This document shows positions 10,220 to 18,737 of a stretch of 64,000 nt of DNA, one piece after another. The notes beneath the pieces were generated by a model. That model had not been told where the DNA came from and did no database searches. It saw nothing but the letters and a program-made list of their open reading frames with translations. A program made the position numbers and the translations under genes. Position 1 is the first letter of the stretch. Each line of letters starts with the position of its first letter. The stretch is taken from positions 3,286,001 through 3,350,000 of the forward strand of contig NZ_JBDQQR010000001.1 in assembly GCF_039888675.1 (NCBI RefSeq), in the 5' to 3' direction. This DNA comes from Mesorhizobium sp. CAU 1732 (GTDB lineage Bacteria; Pseudomonadota; Alphaproteobacteria; Rhizobiales; Rhizobiaceae).

Positions 10220-10521
10220 CTAGACGCCCAGATCATCGGGATCGATTCCGCGCTTGCCATGCATGACGCGGAGAATGACGATCTGTTGGCCATCGATACG
10301 GTAGAATGTGAGATAGTTGCCGACACCAGGTGACGGATGTCGGGACCGAGATCGCCGCGAAGCGCGCCCGAGCGCGGCTGTGTGGCGAGGAGCTGCCAGC
10401 GATCTTCTATTGCGTCCAACAGCCTGTCCGCCGCGCCAAGGCTGTCAAAAGCGATATGCGACCAGATTTCGATAAGGTCTTCTTCGGCTCCCGCGCTGCG
10501 AAAGAGAATGTGTGCCCTCAT
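10220..10521 (-). pseudogene. ParE/RelE-type toxin gene with a -1 frameshift
   Basis: The start MRAHILFRSAGAEEDLIEI and RHLV block are typical of ParE toxins and read in one frame from ATG 10521 to about 10330. The expected ending (GNYLTFYRIDGQQIVILRV, then HGKRGIDPDDLGV and stop at 10220) continues in another frame. The 302-base span is one base short of 101 codons, so one deleted base near 10326-10332 (around CACCTGGTGTCGG) accounts for the break. The ATG overlaps the antitoxin stop by four bases. In the unshifted frame translation would run to about 10117 with an unrelated tail. Either a true inactivating mutation or a sequencing error. Confidence 0.8.
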
Positions 10522-10793
10522 GCACTGCGGCGCGCCTCCCACCGACGGCGGGCCTCCTCCTTGATCTCATCCATCGAGCGGTACACCCCCGGCCCACTGT
10601 CGATCCCCTCCTGCACAAGCTTGCGGAGTTCATCGACCGAGTAGCCGAAATTGTCGCGCCGCTCCTTCCACTCGCGCAGCGCCTCTTCAACGACAGCATC
10701 GGGCGAGGCGAACTCGCCGGCTTCCACCGCCTCCTCCACGACGGTCGCATGCTCGGGCGAAAGCGTGATTCCGTGTTTGTCGATATGGCCCAT
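10518..10793 (-). CDS. ParD-type antitoxin
   Basis: Ninety-one-residue protein with a ribbon-helix-helix N-terminus (HGITLSPEHATVVEEAVEAG followed by FASPDAVVEEALREW) and an acidic/basic helical tail, as in the ParD/CopG antitoxins that neutralise ParE gyrase toxins and autoregulate their operon. It overlaps the start of the broken toxin gene by four bases. The antitoxin frame is intact although its partner is not, a common state for decaying toxin-antitoxin modules. Confidence 0.82.
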   Translation of the reverse strand: MGHIDKHGITLSPEHATVVEEAVEAGEFASPDAVVEEALREWKERRDNFGYSVDELRKLVQEGIDSGPGVYRSMDEIKEEARRRWEARRSA

Positions 10794-10931
10794 CGGTCAT
10801 CTCCTCGGCTCAAGAGCGGGCTCGATGCGCGATTGTAGCAAGCGAAGGCCCATGCGCAAGCGCGCCACACAAACCCGCGCGGCGTGTATCGCTCACGCAG
10901 GACACGATATCGAACCGTTGAAGCCAAAGGT

Positions 10932-11364
10932 GCCAGCTGGCCTATAAGCCGGGTTCTGTATGGCCTCCGCTCCTTGCGGAGCGGAAACGTGGCGGCCATT
11001 CATCTTGTGCGCACGTTACCGCGCGCCTCATGCAACCTACCCGGACGACTGGGCCGGAAACTGCCCTGAAGGTTGCCCTTCGCGCCGCCCCTATTCGGTT
11101 TTGCTCCCGGTGGGGTTTACCGTGCCGCTCCTGTTGCCAGTCGCGCGGTGGGCTCTTACCCCACCCTTTCACCCTTACCCCGCCAGCAAACCGGCTGTCC
11201 TCGACGGCCGATTTGCAGGCGGGGCGGTCTGCTTTCTGTGGCACTTTCCCTGGGGTCGCCCCCGCCGGCCGTTAGCCGGCACCGTGTTTCCCTGGAGCCC
11301 GGACTTTCCTCACCCGCGACCTTTCGGTCCTTGCTGGTGCGGCCGCCCGGCCAGCTGGCCCGCC
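10932..11364 (-). ncRNA. rnpB: RNase P RNA, class A
   Basis: Catalytic RNA of RNase P, which matures tRNA 5' ends. On the minus strand the conserved block GAGGAAAGTCCGGGCTCC is at 11311-11294 and the 3' block ACAGAACCCGGCTTATAG ends near 10942. GCCAGCTGGCC sequences at both ends (about 11350-11360 and 10932-10942) form helix P1. About 430 bases is right for alphaproteobacteria. Several overlapping reading frames here are chance products of the GC-rich RNA. Confidence 0.96.
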
Positions 11365-11429
11365 GTATAAAGGGTTTGGCGGCGCAAAACGCAACCGGAA
11401 AAGCTGGTGCCCGGCAATATCGCCGTGGA

Positions 11430-12038
11430 TCAGCTACCGAGTTGGCGCTTGACCTTGGCGCAGTACGCGGCAGAAACCTTGTTCATGCGCGTCGCTGCGT
11501 GTCCGGCATTGTAGCGCAGGATGGTTCCGCATGTATCGCCGCCACCGAGCTGATGCGCCTTGGCGAGATACTTCATGCCATAGCGGATGTTGGTGTCCGG
11601 GTCGTACAGCCCCTTCACGCTGCCCGAATAGCCCATCATGCGCGCCGTGGCGGGCTTGATCTGCATCAGGCCGACCTCGCCGGCAGCACCGCGCGCATTG
11701 GGGCGGTAGTTGCTCTCGATACGCACCACCGCATTGGCGAGCGCGACGGGGATACCGTGAGCACCCGCATATTTGGCGATGATCGCGGAATAGCCATTGC
11801 CGCCTTTGGCGGTTGCCGCCTTGGAGCCGGTCTTGCCCTTGGTGCCGGATTTGGCCTTGGCGACCACCTGCCTGGCGGTTTCCTTCTCGGAGGGGATGCT
11901 GCTTGTCGTGGTGGGATCGATTTTCGCCTGGAATTGCTCGTACTGGCGCCGCTCTAGTTCTTCTTTGGTTTCGGCGTGTGCGGCAAAAGCCATCAGGCCG
12001 GTGGCGACGGCCACCGTCAGCGCTGTCAGTCTTTTCAT
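11430..12038 (-). CDS. lytic transglycosylase, SLT domain
   Basis: Periplasmic peptidoglycan lytic transglycosylase of 202 residues. Signal peptide MKRLTALTVAVATGLMAFAA with cleavage after AHA near residue 22. A low-complexity Lys/Ala/Gly linker covers about 55-80. The SLT domain starts near 85: catalytic Glu108 in RIESNYRP, then GEVGLMQI at 120-127 and the C-terminal YNAGH at about 176-180. I chose the ATG at 12038 because it opens the signal peptide and follows CAGGAC; the frame is open to 12176. Compact SLT proteins of this kind are frequent in Rhizobiales. No operon partner is obvious. Confidence 0.88.
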   Translation of the reverse strand: MKRLTALTVAVATGLMAFAAHAETKEELERRQYEQFQAKIDPTTTSSIPSEKETARQVVAKAKSGTKGKTGSKAATAKGGNGYSAIIAKYAGAHGIPVALANAVVRIESNYRPNARGAAGEVGLMQIKPATARMMGYSGSVKGLYDPDTNIRYGMKYLAKAHQLGGGDTCGTILRYNAGHAATRMNKVSAAYCAKVKRQLGS

Positions 12039-12209
12039 GTTGTCCTGTCGTTCCATGGCCGCGTAAAATACTGCGGCGTGTTTGAGTTCGCCGGGCAACA
12101 CACAAACGGAGCCCGACAACGGCAAGACCTGCGATGTGACTGTCGAGTTGGCGTCAAAAATGACCTGGCGAGTCACTTTGCATGACAGAGTGTAACGTTG
12201 CCCGTTACT

Positions 12210-12983
12210 TCAATTGGAACCGGGAAAGCGGTCGTGGAGCGAGGTCAGCAGACGATGCAGCGTCTCGATGGTCGATTGATCCGCAACGCCGTCGACGCGG
12301 ACAGGCCTGAAATGGCGCTGGAAGGCCTCGACCGTGTCCTTGGTCGCCTGATCGTATAAGCCGTTGATTTCCAAGCCATACCCATAGAGCGACAGCATCG
12401 ACTGGAGGGCCTCGACCGGCTGCCCGCTCTCTCCCATGGCGAGGAACCTGCCGCCACGTATCGGCGACGGCTCCACCAGGTGACCGAGGCCCATTTCAGC
12501 CAGTCGGGCCCATGGAAAATGCTCGCCTGGGTCGATCTTGCGGCCCGGCGCAACGTCCGAGTGCGCGAGAATTTTGTCGGCCCGAATGCGCCAGCGTGCG
12601 CAAATGTCGCGCACGAGATCTGCAACCCGCTCGATCTGAACATCGCAATAGGGCGGAAAGTCTGCGAGCGGCCCCGGATTGACGATCTCGATGCCGATGG
12701 AAAACGAGTTGACGTCGCTGCGGCCGAGCCATGATCCCCTGCCCGCATGCCAGGCGCGATCCTGCTCGCGGACCATCTGCACCACCCGTCCGTCCTCGTG
12801 AACCAGATAATGGGACGAGACCTCGCTCTCGGGCGCGCACAGCCACGCCTCCGCCGCATCGCCGCTCTCCATCCCGGTATAGTGCAGGATGACGCATTCG
12901 GGCGTCAGACCGTCATTCCGAGGCCCGAAATTCGGCGAGACGCGCACCTGCGCTCCCGCGAAATCCGGCACGAACCCGCTCAT
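12210..12983 (-). CDS. ampD: N-acetylmuramoyl-L-alanine amidase (AmpD-like) with peptidoglycan-binding domain
   Basis: Zinc amidase that cleaves the MurNAc-L-Ala bond of muropeptides. The amidase_2 domain covers about residues 15-165, with zinc ligands His34 (VILHYTGM) and a second His in ILAHSDVAPGRKIDPG near residue 145. A C-terminal PG_binding_1 domain (about 185-250) is present, absent from E. coli AmpD and closer to AmiD-type proteins. No signal peptide is seen, which favours a cytosolic recycling role, though this is inferred. Length 257. The start overlaps the upstream TerB/DnaJ gene stop by four bases, so the two are co-translated. Confidence 0.85.
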   Translation of the reverse strand: MSGFVPDFAGAQVRVSPNFGPRNDGLTPECVILHYTGMESGDAAEAWLCAPESEVSSHYLVHEDGRVVQMVREQDRAWHAGRGSWLGRSDVNSFSIGIEIVNPGPLADFPPYCDVQIERVADLVRDICARWRIRADKILAHSDVAPGRKIDPGEHFPWARLAEMGLGHLVEPSPIRGGRFLAMGESGQPVEALQSMLSLYGYGLEINGLYDQATKDTVEAFQRHFRPVRVDGVADQSTIETLHRLLTSLHDRFPGSN

Positions 12984-13690
12984 GCGCGCTGCATGCTCCG
13001 TTCGATCGCCTCATAGGCGCCGTTGATCGCGGCAAGCCGGCTGTTGGCGATCGAGACAAACTCTTCCGGCACGCCCCGCGCGATGAGGCGATCGGGGTGG
13101 TTGTCGGACACCATGCGACGATACCGGGCTCTGATCTCGCTGAACGGCATGTCCCGCTCCACGCCGAGAACGCGGTACGGATCGCCCTCGCCCGTGATGG
13201 CGTGGCGCGACAGGATCGTCTCGAAATGATCCTCGTCGATCTCGAAGATGTCCGCGACGCGCTTGAGGAACGCGATCTCGCGCTCGTGCACGAAACCGTC
13301 GGCTTTCGCGATGTGGAACAGGCCGTCGAGAATGTCTTCCAGCATCGCGCAGTTCGGGCGTCCCGACCCGCAAAGCTGCGCCATGCGCTCGGCATAGAGT
13401 TCGAACCCGGCGACATCCTGCTTTGCAAGATCGAACAGGCGCGCGACGTTGCGCGTCTCTTCGCGGGGAATGTGGAAGATTTGCTGGAACGCACGAAACT
13501 CGTTCTGCGTCACCACGCCGTCCGCCTTGGCCATCTTGGCCGAAAGCGCGATCATCGCGATCGAAAACGCCACCCGGCGGCGAAGCTCCGGATCGCCTTC
13601 GATGAGTGTGCGGATCGCCTCGATGAGGCTCGACAGAGCGCTCCCCGGTGCGTTGGCGAGAAATTCGCTTATGCGTGCCCAGATCGACAT
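12980..13690 (-). CDS. DjlA-like protein (TerB domain plus J-domain)
   Basis: Protein of 236 residues. A TerB-like helical domain spans about 35-160 (two acidic repeats, MAKADGVVTQNEF and IAKADGFVHEREIAF, related to metal-binding TerB motifs). A C-terminal J-domain follows from about 168, with DPYRVLGVERD and the HPD tripeptide at 198-200, needed to stimulate the DnaK ATPase. E. coli DjlA has an N-terminal membrane segment that is lacking here. It is upstream of and overlaps the amidase gene by four bases, a pairing that suggests envelope-related co-chaperone work. Confidence 0.85.
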   Translation of the reverse strand: MSIWARISEFLANAPGSALSSLIEAIRTLIEGDPELRRRVAFSIAMIALSAKMAKADGVVTQNEFRAFQQIFHIPREETRNVARLFDLAKQDVAGFELYAERMAQLCGSGRPNCAMLEDILDGLFHIAKADGFVHEREIAFLKRVADIFEIDEDHFETILSRHAITGEGDPYRVLGVERDMPFSEIRARYRRMVSDNHPDRLIARGVPEEFVSIANSRLAAINGAYEAIERSMQRA

Positions 13691-13795
13691 GCGATGTGTT
13701 TAGAATGAATCGGCGCCTCTGACGAGATCGGAAATCAAGCCGCGGCACTATGCAGCCGCGCCGGATCGACCGTGATATGGGCATCGCCAGACACG

Positions 13796-13821
13796 AAAAA
13801 GGCCGGCAATGCCGGCCTTTC
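13796..13821. terminator. bidirectional hairpin terminator
   Basis: AAAGGCCGGC-AAT-GCCGGCCTTT forms a perfect ten-base stem with A and T tracts on both sides. It lies between the small lipoprotein gene (stop 13869) and the djlA-like gene start (13690), both on the minus strand, so it should end the lipoprotein transcript. Confidence 0.85.
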
Positions 13822-13868
13822 CCAGATGATCGGGCGATGTACGAAAAACTCAGCCCGTCACGTAATTC

Positions 13869-14051
13869 TTAGTCGGCCGGTGCGGCCGGGGCATCAGCCG
13901 GAGGAGTCATCGGATCTGCCGGAGCAGCACCCGGCGCCGCAGGAGCACCCTGCTCAGGCACGGCCTGGGTCGTGGTTCCATCGGTGTCGCTGCAGGCAGC
14001 AAGGCCCATCAGAGCGATACCAGTGACGGAAGCGAGGATCAGCTTTTTCAT
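13869..14051 (-). CDS. small Ala/Pro-rich lipoprotein
   Basis: Sixty-residue predicted lipoprotein. The signal sequence MKKLILASVTGIALMGLAAC ends in a clear lipobox LAAC with the lipidated Cys at residue 20. The mature part is about 40 residues rich in Ala, Pro and Asp with a repeated PAD/APA pattern and no fold I recognise. A strong AGGAG precedes the ATG at 14051; the upstream in-frame ATG at 14135 would destroy the signal peptide. A strong terminator follows about 50 bases downstream, so it is likely monocistronic. Function unknown. Confidence 0.8.
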   Translation of the reverse strand: MKKLILASVTGIALMGLAACSDTDGTTTQAVPEQGAPAAPGAAPADPMTPPADAPAAPAD

Positions 14052-14154
14052 TTTCAATCTCCTTCTTCTTCGATTGTCCAGCCGGCTCGACCAGACGCTC
14101 GATAGGAGAATGCGGAACACGCACATCCGTTTCATAACGATGTGTGACTCAATG

Positions 14155-14208
14155 TTAAAAGCGTCGCCGTCGCGGCGGGGGTTAAAAGCGTCGCCGTCGC
14201 GGCGGCGG
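14155..14208. repeat. tandem 27-bp direct repeat (two copies)
   Basis: TTAAAAGCGTCGCCGTCGCG begins both copies, at 14155 and 14182, followed by GCGG(G/C)GG; only one base differs between the 27-base units. The pair lies just downstream of the permease stop (14217, minus strand) and upstream of the lipoprotein gene. Each unit contains a GTCGCCGTCGCGGC imperfect palindrome. Confidence 0.8.
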
Positions 14209-14216
14209 TTGAAGCA

Positions 14217-15143
14217 TCAAGCTCGCGACCGGTAGAAGCGCCCCAGGACAGCCGGCGTCAGATACATCGGGATTTGATAGCACCCGATGAAGAGCAAAAT
14301 GGGGTCTATGACCTGATCGGGCAGAACGGTGAGGAAGAGCGCGACATTTCTGTTGCCCGCCGTAATGCCAGTGGCCGCCGCCCGCTCCATATGCCCCGTT
14401 TGCCTCGCGATCGCCGTCGCCGCGATCTGGATCGCGAAGTTCACCACGCAGACGAGCGCCAGCGTTCCGGCAAAGACGAGCGGGGTTTTCTGAAGCGCCG
14501 GACCGACCGCCGACATCAGTCCCACCACCACGACCGCCATCGCGATCGCCGACAGGCCGTCGATCGACTGCAACGCCTTCGTGGAGGGTTCCCGCAGGAT
14601 CGTCGACCGGATCAGAAAGGCGATGCCCGCCGACACGACGATCAGAACCATCAACCCGCCCGCGGCCGCGAACACCGCGCTGGGTTCGCCGAATGAAGGC
14701 GTCAACCAGAAGACCGGCAGGACGGTGAGCGGCACCAGTGCCGTGCCGACGACGAGCTGGCGCAAAGCGGGTGCCGCGTCGTTGCCCGTCATGATCGTCA
14801 AATTGGGGCTTCCCGAGACGGGCGGAGCCGCAAGCATCAGCACGAAGAACGTCGCGAGCGCGGCCCCCGTCCAGCCCAGCATGGCGAACAGGAGGATGGC
14901 GGCGACCGGCATCGCGACCTGAAACCCAGCCGCGAGGCCTACGGAGGCTCCCACCTGACCCAGCGCGCCCATCGCCTGTCGTGGCCCGACCCGAAGTGCC
15001 GCAAGGAACAACAGCCCGGCAACCATCGCGCCGATCCAGGGCCGCATCGAAAGAGCGAGCCCGGGCATGGCGATCCCGACCACAAGTCCGACGATCAGGA
15101 CGAGCCGCCCGTGGCGGGCAGCCGTTGCCAGGATGCTGTGCAT
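14217..15143 (-). CDS. BASS-like multi-spanning permease
   Basis: About 308 residues with roughly nine or ten hydrophobic helices and short loops. The glycine-rich ITAGNRNVAL motif near residue 270 resembles the Gly/Asn motif of helix 9 in bile acid:sodium symporter (BASS) proteins, and APPVSGSPNLTIMTGND near 107-122 resembles the helix 4 crossover region. The family is therefore a reasoned guess, and an arsenite- or auxin-carrier-like permease remains possible. The start at 15143 is the first Met in the hydrophobic region. It lies 16 bases downstream of the MarR-type gene, likely in one operon. Substrate unknown. Confidence 0.5.
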   Translation of the reverse strand: MHSILATAARHGRLVLIVGLVVGIAMPGLALSMRPWIGAMVAGLLFLAALRVGPRQAMGALGQVGASVGLAAGFQVAMPVAAILLFAMLGWTGAALATFFVLMLAAPPVSGSPNLTIMTGNDAAPALRQLVVGTALVPLTVLPVFWLTPSFGEPSAVFAAAGGLMVLIVVSAGIAFLIRSTILREPSTKALQSIDGLSAIAMAVVVVGLMSAVGPALQKTPLVFAGTLALVCVVNFAIQIAATAIARQTGHMERAAATGITAGNRNVALFLTVLPDQVIDPILLFIGCYQIPMYLTPAVLGRFYRSRA

Positions 15144-15159
15144 GATCAGGTCGCGCTCG

Positions 15160-15678
15160 TCACAACGAAGCCGCGGCGCGCGCGGCCTGGTCGTAATGGC
15201 CTGAGAGCGCGCGCAATGTCGCCGCCACGGCCGAGGTCGCCTTCGGATCGAGCCCAAGCCCCTTGACGGACTCCACCAGCAAGGCTTCCCGTATCGCGCG
15301 ATAGCGAACGCAGGTCTCCACGCCCTTCTCGCTCGCCCCGATCAGCTTTTCCTTGCCGGCCCGCGTGCTTTTGACGAGGCCGCGCTTCTCCAGCTTCTTG
15401 ATCGCATAGATGACCACATGCGTATCCTCGATCCCGAGCACCATGCAGAGATCGGAGAGTCGCTTGGGGCGGCTCCTGTGGTTGACGGAATGCAGCACAA
15501 GCACGTCGATCGCGGTCAGCCCGGGTTCGCCGGCCGCCGTGATGCAGCGAACCATCCACCGCTCGAAGGCATGACCAGCCAGGATCATGCCGAACTCGAG
15601 TTCCGAGAGCGCGGGCAATGCGCCGTCGGCCAGATGGGCCGACGACACGATCGGGCCGAATTGCGCCGTTTCAGTCAT
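15160..15678 (-). CDS. winged-helix MarR-type regulator
   Basis: Protein of 172 residues with a central winged helix: TAIDVLVLHSVNHRSRPKRL (helices about residues 60-80), recognition-helix region EDTHVVIYAIKKLEKRGLV near 88-105, and the wing with STRAGKEKLI after it. It begins MTETAQFGPIVSS after a good GAGGAA site, so the start at 15678 is preferred. It sits between a TRAP transporter operon (22 bases upstream) and the permease downstream, all on the minus strand, so it probably controls the TRAP genes and/or the divergent oxoprolinase. Ligand not predictable. Confidence 0.78.
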   Translation of the reverse strand: MTETAQFGPIVSSAHLADGALPALSELEFGMILAGHAFERWMVRCITAAGEPGLTAIDVLVLHSVNHRSRPKRLSDLCMVLGIEDTHVVIYAIKKLEKRGLVKSTRAGKEKLIGASEKGVETCVRYRAIREALLVESVKGLGLDPKATSAVAATLRALSGHYDQAARAAASL

Positions 15679-15700
15679 GGTGAGTTCCTCCCCCTTGCAA

Positions 15701-17008
15701 CTAACCCGCTGCGAACATGGTCCTCGGCAGCCAGAGCGCCACATCCGGGAACACGGCAAGGATCACCACCATGGCCATGAGCAGGAAGAAGAACGGCAGC
15801 GCCGCATGGGCGATGCTGAACAGGTTCCTTCCGGTCAGTCCCTGGATCACGAACAGGTTGAAGCCGACCGGCGGTGTGATCTGCGCCATCTCGACGACGA
15901 TGACGAGATAGATGCCGAACCAGACGAGGTCGAAACCTGCGGCGACGACCAGCGGCATGATCACGGCCGTGGTGAGCACGACCATCGAGATACCGTCGAG
16001 GAAGCAGCCCAGAGCGATGAACAGCAGCGTCAGTGCCGCAAGCAGCATCATCGGCGACAGGCCGAGATCGCCGATCCATGTCGCCAGTTGGCGTGGCAGG
16101 CCGGTGAAGCCCATCGCGGTGGTCAGAACGGCAGCGCCGGCGAGGATGAAGGCGATCATGCACGACGTGACGGTCGCCGCCATCAGGCCTTCGCGGAAGG
16201 TGAGCCAGCTCAATGCGCCCTGCGCGCGGGCGAGTATGAGGCTGAGCGCGACACCGACCACGGCGGCTTCCGTCGGCGATGCGAGACCGCCATAGATCGA
16301 GCCGATGACGCCGGCGATCAGCAGCACGACGGGAATGAGGCTTCGCGCGGCCCTGAGCTTCGCCGGCCAGGGCATCCGCTCCTCGGGCGGAGGCATCTTG
16401 TCGGGATTCATCAACGCCCAGACCATGACATAGCCCATGAAGAGCACGGCGAGCACGATGCCGGGAATCACGCCGGCCACGAACAGGCGTGCGATCGATT
16501 CCTCGACGGCCGCGCCATAGACGATCAGGATGATCGATGGCGGAATGAGAAGGCCGAGCGTTCCAGAGCCTGCAAGGCTGCCGATCGCGAGGCGATCATC
16601 GTAGCCCCGCTTCTGGAGTTCGGGCAGCGAGATCTTGCCGATCGTGGCCGTCGTCGCGGCCGACGAACCGGAGACGGCGGCGAAAACGGCGCAGCCCAGC
16701 ACGTTCACATGGGCAAGACGTCCCGGCAGCCGCCGGACGAACGGCGAGATGCCGATGAACATGTTTTCGGAGAGTTTGGACCGGAACAGGATTTCGCCCA
16801 TCCAGATGAACATCGGCAGCGCGGTGAGATCCCACGAGATCGAGGAACTCCAGAATGATGTCGCGAGCACCTGTGCTGCAGGAATGGCGGGTTTCGACGC
16901 CAGCGCGACCAGGGCCACGAGCGACAGCGAAAAGGCGATCCACAGGCCGAGCGCAAGCGCGGCCAGCATCACCACGACGAGAAGAATGGAAAGCTCAAAG
17001 ACACCCAT
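15701..17008 (-). CDS. dctM: TRAP transporter large permease (DctM family)
   Basis: Twelve-or-more-helix inner-membrane subunit of 435 residues that forms the translocation path of a tripartite ATP-independent periplasmic transporter. Family landmarks include GSSAATTATIGKISLPE (about residues 115-131), GLLIPPSIILIVYG (about 153-166), the LASPTEAAVVGV segment (about 243-254) and the PPVGFNLFVIQGL stretch near 385-397. It starts three bases after the small-permease stop. Uptake is driven by ion gradients, not ATP. Confidence 0.95.
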   Translation of the reverse strand: MGVFELSILLVVVMLAALALGLWIAFSLSLVALVALASKPAIPAAQVLATSFWSSSISWDLTALPMFIWMGEILFRSKLSENMFIGISPFVRRLPGRLAHVNVLGCAVFAAVSGSSAATTATIGKISLPELQKRGYDDRLAIGSLAGSGTLGLLIPPSIILIVYGAAVEESIARLFVAGVIPGIVLAVLFMGYVMVWALMNPDKMPPPEERMPWPAKLRAARSLIPVVLLIAGVIGSIYGGLASPTEAAVVGVALSLILARAQGALSWLTFREGLMAATVTSCMIAFILAGAAVLTTAMGFTGLPRQLATWIGDLGLSPMMLLAALTLLFIALGCFLDGISMVVLTTAVIMPLVVAAGFDLVWFGIYLVIVVEMAQITPPVGFNLFVIQGLTGRNLFSIAHAALPFFFLLMAMVVILAVFPDVALWLPRTMFAAG

Positions 17009-17011
17009 GGC

Positions 17012-17545
17012 TCAGACCTCCGAACCGCTGTCGAGGAAGTCGCGCTTGCGCCATGCCTTGATCGTGACATCGAGCACCGCGACCGAAAGCAGCGCCAGAC
17101 CGATGGTCATGAGCGCCTGCGGCAGGGCCAGCGGGATCGGTATGAAACCGTAGGATACGTCGTTGAAGGCCCAGCTTTTCCAGGTGAGCCGGGCGAGCGC
17201 CACGGTCATGTAGGCGCCGATGATGGCGGCGGCGATGCCGACGATCGCCTCGACGACGCGGCGAATACCGGAGGGCAAGCGGTCGATGAAGACCCCGACC
17301 CGGATGTGACCGCCCACCGTCAATGTGTGCGCAAGAGCGAGAAAGCTGGCACCGGCGAGCAGGAACCCGCAGATCTCGGCGATGGAGCGGATCGTGAAGC
17401 CTGTCGGGTGCTGCCCCGCAAGCCGGAGCAAGGCATCGACAAGGCGGGCGGAAACCTGGACGGCTACGAGCGCGAAGATGAGGAACAGGCAGATCGCAGC
17501 AGCCCATCCGGCACTGCGATACGTCGAATCGAGAAAACGCCGCAT
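17012..17545 (-). CDS. dctQ: TRAP transporter small permease (DctQ family)
   Basis: Four-helix membrane subunit of 177 residues. The RSIAEICGFLLAGASFLALAH-like second-helix block around residues 54-74 and the GGHIRVGVFIDRLP segment near 78-91 are typical of DctQ, including the conserved H-I-R-V. It partners the adjacent DctM and DctP and is translated from an ATG at 17545, 75 bases after the binding-protein stop. Order DctP-DctQ-DctM on the transcript is standard. Confidence 0.92.
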   Translation of the reverse strand: MRRFLDSTYRSAGWAAAICLFLIFALVAVQVSARLVDALLRLAGQHPTGFTIRSIAEICGFLLAGASFLALAHTLTVGGHIRVGVFIDRLPSGIRRVVEAIVGIAAAIIGAYMTVALARLTWKSWAFNDVSYGFIPIPLALPQALMTIGLALLSVAVLDVTIKAWRKRDFLDSGSEV

Positions 17546-17620
17546 GAGCTATGGCTCCTTCGGAAAAGCGAAGGACCGGACGGCTTTCCGCCGCCCGATC
17601 CGGCCAGGATGCGAAAATGC

Positions 17621-18601
17621 CTAGTTGGCGCTGAACGTTTCGAGCAGCGCTTCGCCGTCGGCACCCGCACTTGCTTTCCAGTCTTCGGTAATGGTCGCAC
17701 CGATCGTCGCGAAGCCTTGTGCCAGTTCTTCGGACGGTGTCACGACGATGATGCCATTGTCCGCGAGGGCCTTGGTCTTCTCGTCGTTTTCGACCTGCGA
17801 CATCTCCCAGCCGCGCGTCTCGGCTGTTGCCGACGCTTCCAGCACCGCGGCCCGGTCTTCCTCGCTCAGGGCGTCGAGGGCCGCCTTGTTGACGATGACC
17901 ATGTTGCGCGGCAGCCAGGCCTTCGTGTCGTGATAATGCGTGAGGAAGTCCCAGACCTTGGAATCGACGCCGGTGGATGGCGAGGTGATCATGGCCTCGA
18001 CGCGGCCGGTGGCGAACGCCGTCGCGACGTCGGACGCTTCGATCTGTGTGGGAACCATGTTGGCGAGTTCGGCCACGCGCTCCGTGCCGAGATTGTAGGC
18101 GCGGAACTTCAGGCCTTCGAGGTCGCTCATCGCAGTGACTTCCTTCTTGGCGTAGATGCCCTGCGAAGGCCATGCGACCGAGAACAGAAGCTGCAGGCCC
18201 TGCTCTTCAAGAAGCTTCTCCATATAGGGCCGCTGCGCGTCGTAGAGCTTCTTCGACAGCTCGTAGCTCGACGCCAGGAACGGCACGGAATCGACGCCGA
18301 AGATCGGGCTCTCGTTTTCCAGCCGCGACACGAGCAGCTCGCCGATCGGGACGATGCCGTCGCGGACGGACGTCTTGATGTCGGGGTGCTTGATCAACGA
18401 CTGGTTGGTGTGGAGCGTGATCGTCAGGTTGCCGCCGGTCTTCTCGGAAACCTCTTCCGCGAACTGCGCGATGTTCTTGGTGTGGAAGTTGCCGTCCGGA
18501 TACGGCGTCGGCATGTCCCAGGCGGTCTGCGCGAAGGCTGCGCCCGTGGCGAAGATGCTCGCGGAGATCAGTCCTGCTGCGAATGCGGCATAATTTTTCA
18601 T
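17621..18601 (-). CDS. dctP: TRAP transporter solute-binding protein (DctP family)
   Basis: Periplasmic binding protein of 326 residues with signal peptide MKNYAAFAAGLISASIFATG cleaved after AFA. The DctP fold is shown by the segment LKFRAYNLGTERVAELANMV (about residues 165-185), which includes the R that salt-bridges the carboxylate of most TRAP ligands, and the WPSQGIYAKKE strand before it. First gene of the operon, divergent from the 5-oxoprolinase gene 136 bases away. Context suggests a carboxylate such as 5-oxoproline, or a hydantoin-like ring compound, as ligand; that is inference. Confidence 0.92.
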   Translation of the reverse strand: MKNYAAFAAGLISASIFATGAAFAQTAWDMPTPYPDGNFHTKNIAQFAEEVSEKTGGNLTITLHTNQSLIKHPDIKTSVRDGIVPIGELLVSRLENESPIFGVDSVPFLASSYELSKKLYDAQRPYMEKLLEEQGLQLLFSVAWPSQGIYAKKEVTAMSDLEGLKFRAYNLGTERVAELANMVPTQIEASDVATAFATGRVEAMITSPSTGVDSKVWDFLTHYHDTKAWLPRNMVIVNKAALDALSEEDRAAVLEASATAETRGWEMSQVENDEKTKALADNGIIVVTPSEELAQGFATIGATITEDWKASAGADGEALLETFSAN

Positions 18602-18678
18602 GTCGTTCCCCTTTTTTGACGTGCGGAGATTGCAGCGATCCAAACGGGATATGCCCGGCAACTCCGAAGATGGAAACG

Positions 18679-18707
18679 TTGACAGTTTATCGAGAAATCG
18701 TCAATAA
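18679..18707 (+). promoter_or_regulatory. candidate sigma-70 promoter overlapping an inverted repeat
   Basis: TTGACA (18679-18684), a 17-base spacer and CAATAA (18702-18707) make a plausible promoter for the oxoprolinase gene at 18738. The same stretch contains TTGAC and GTCAA as inverted half sites (18679-18683 and 18700-18704), suitable for a dimeric regulator such as the nearby MarR-type protein. The link to that regulator is inferred from position only. Confidence 0.45.
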
Positions 18708-18737
18708 CCCCCGGACGTTTTGAGAGGGAGACGCGCC

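Noticed and set aside
10932..11364. Protein-coding frames over the RNase P RNA
   Set aside because: The conserved RNase P blocks explain the sequence; frames on both strands are incidental.
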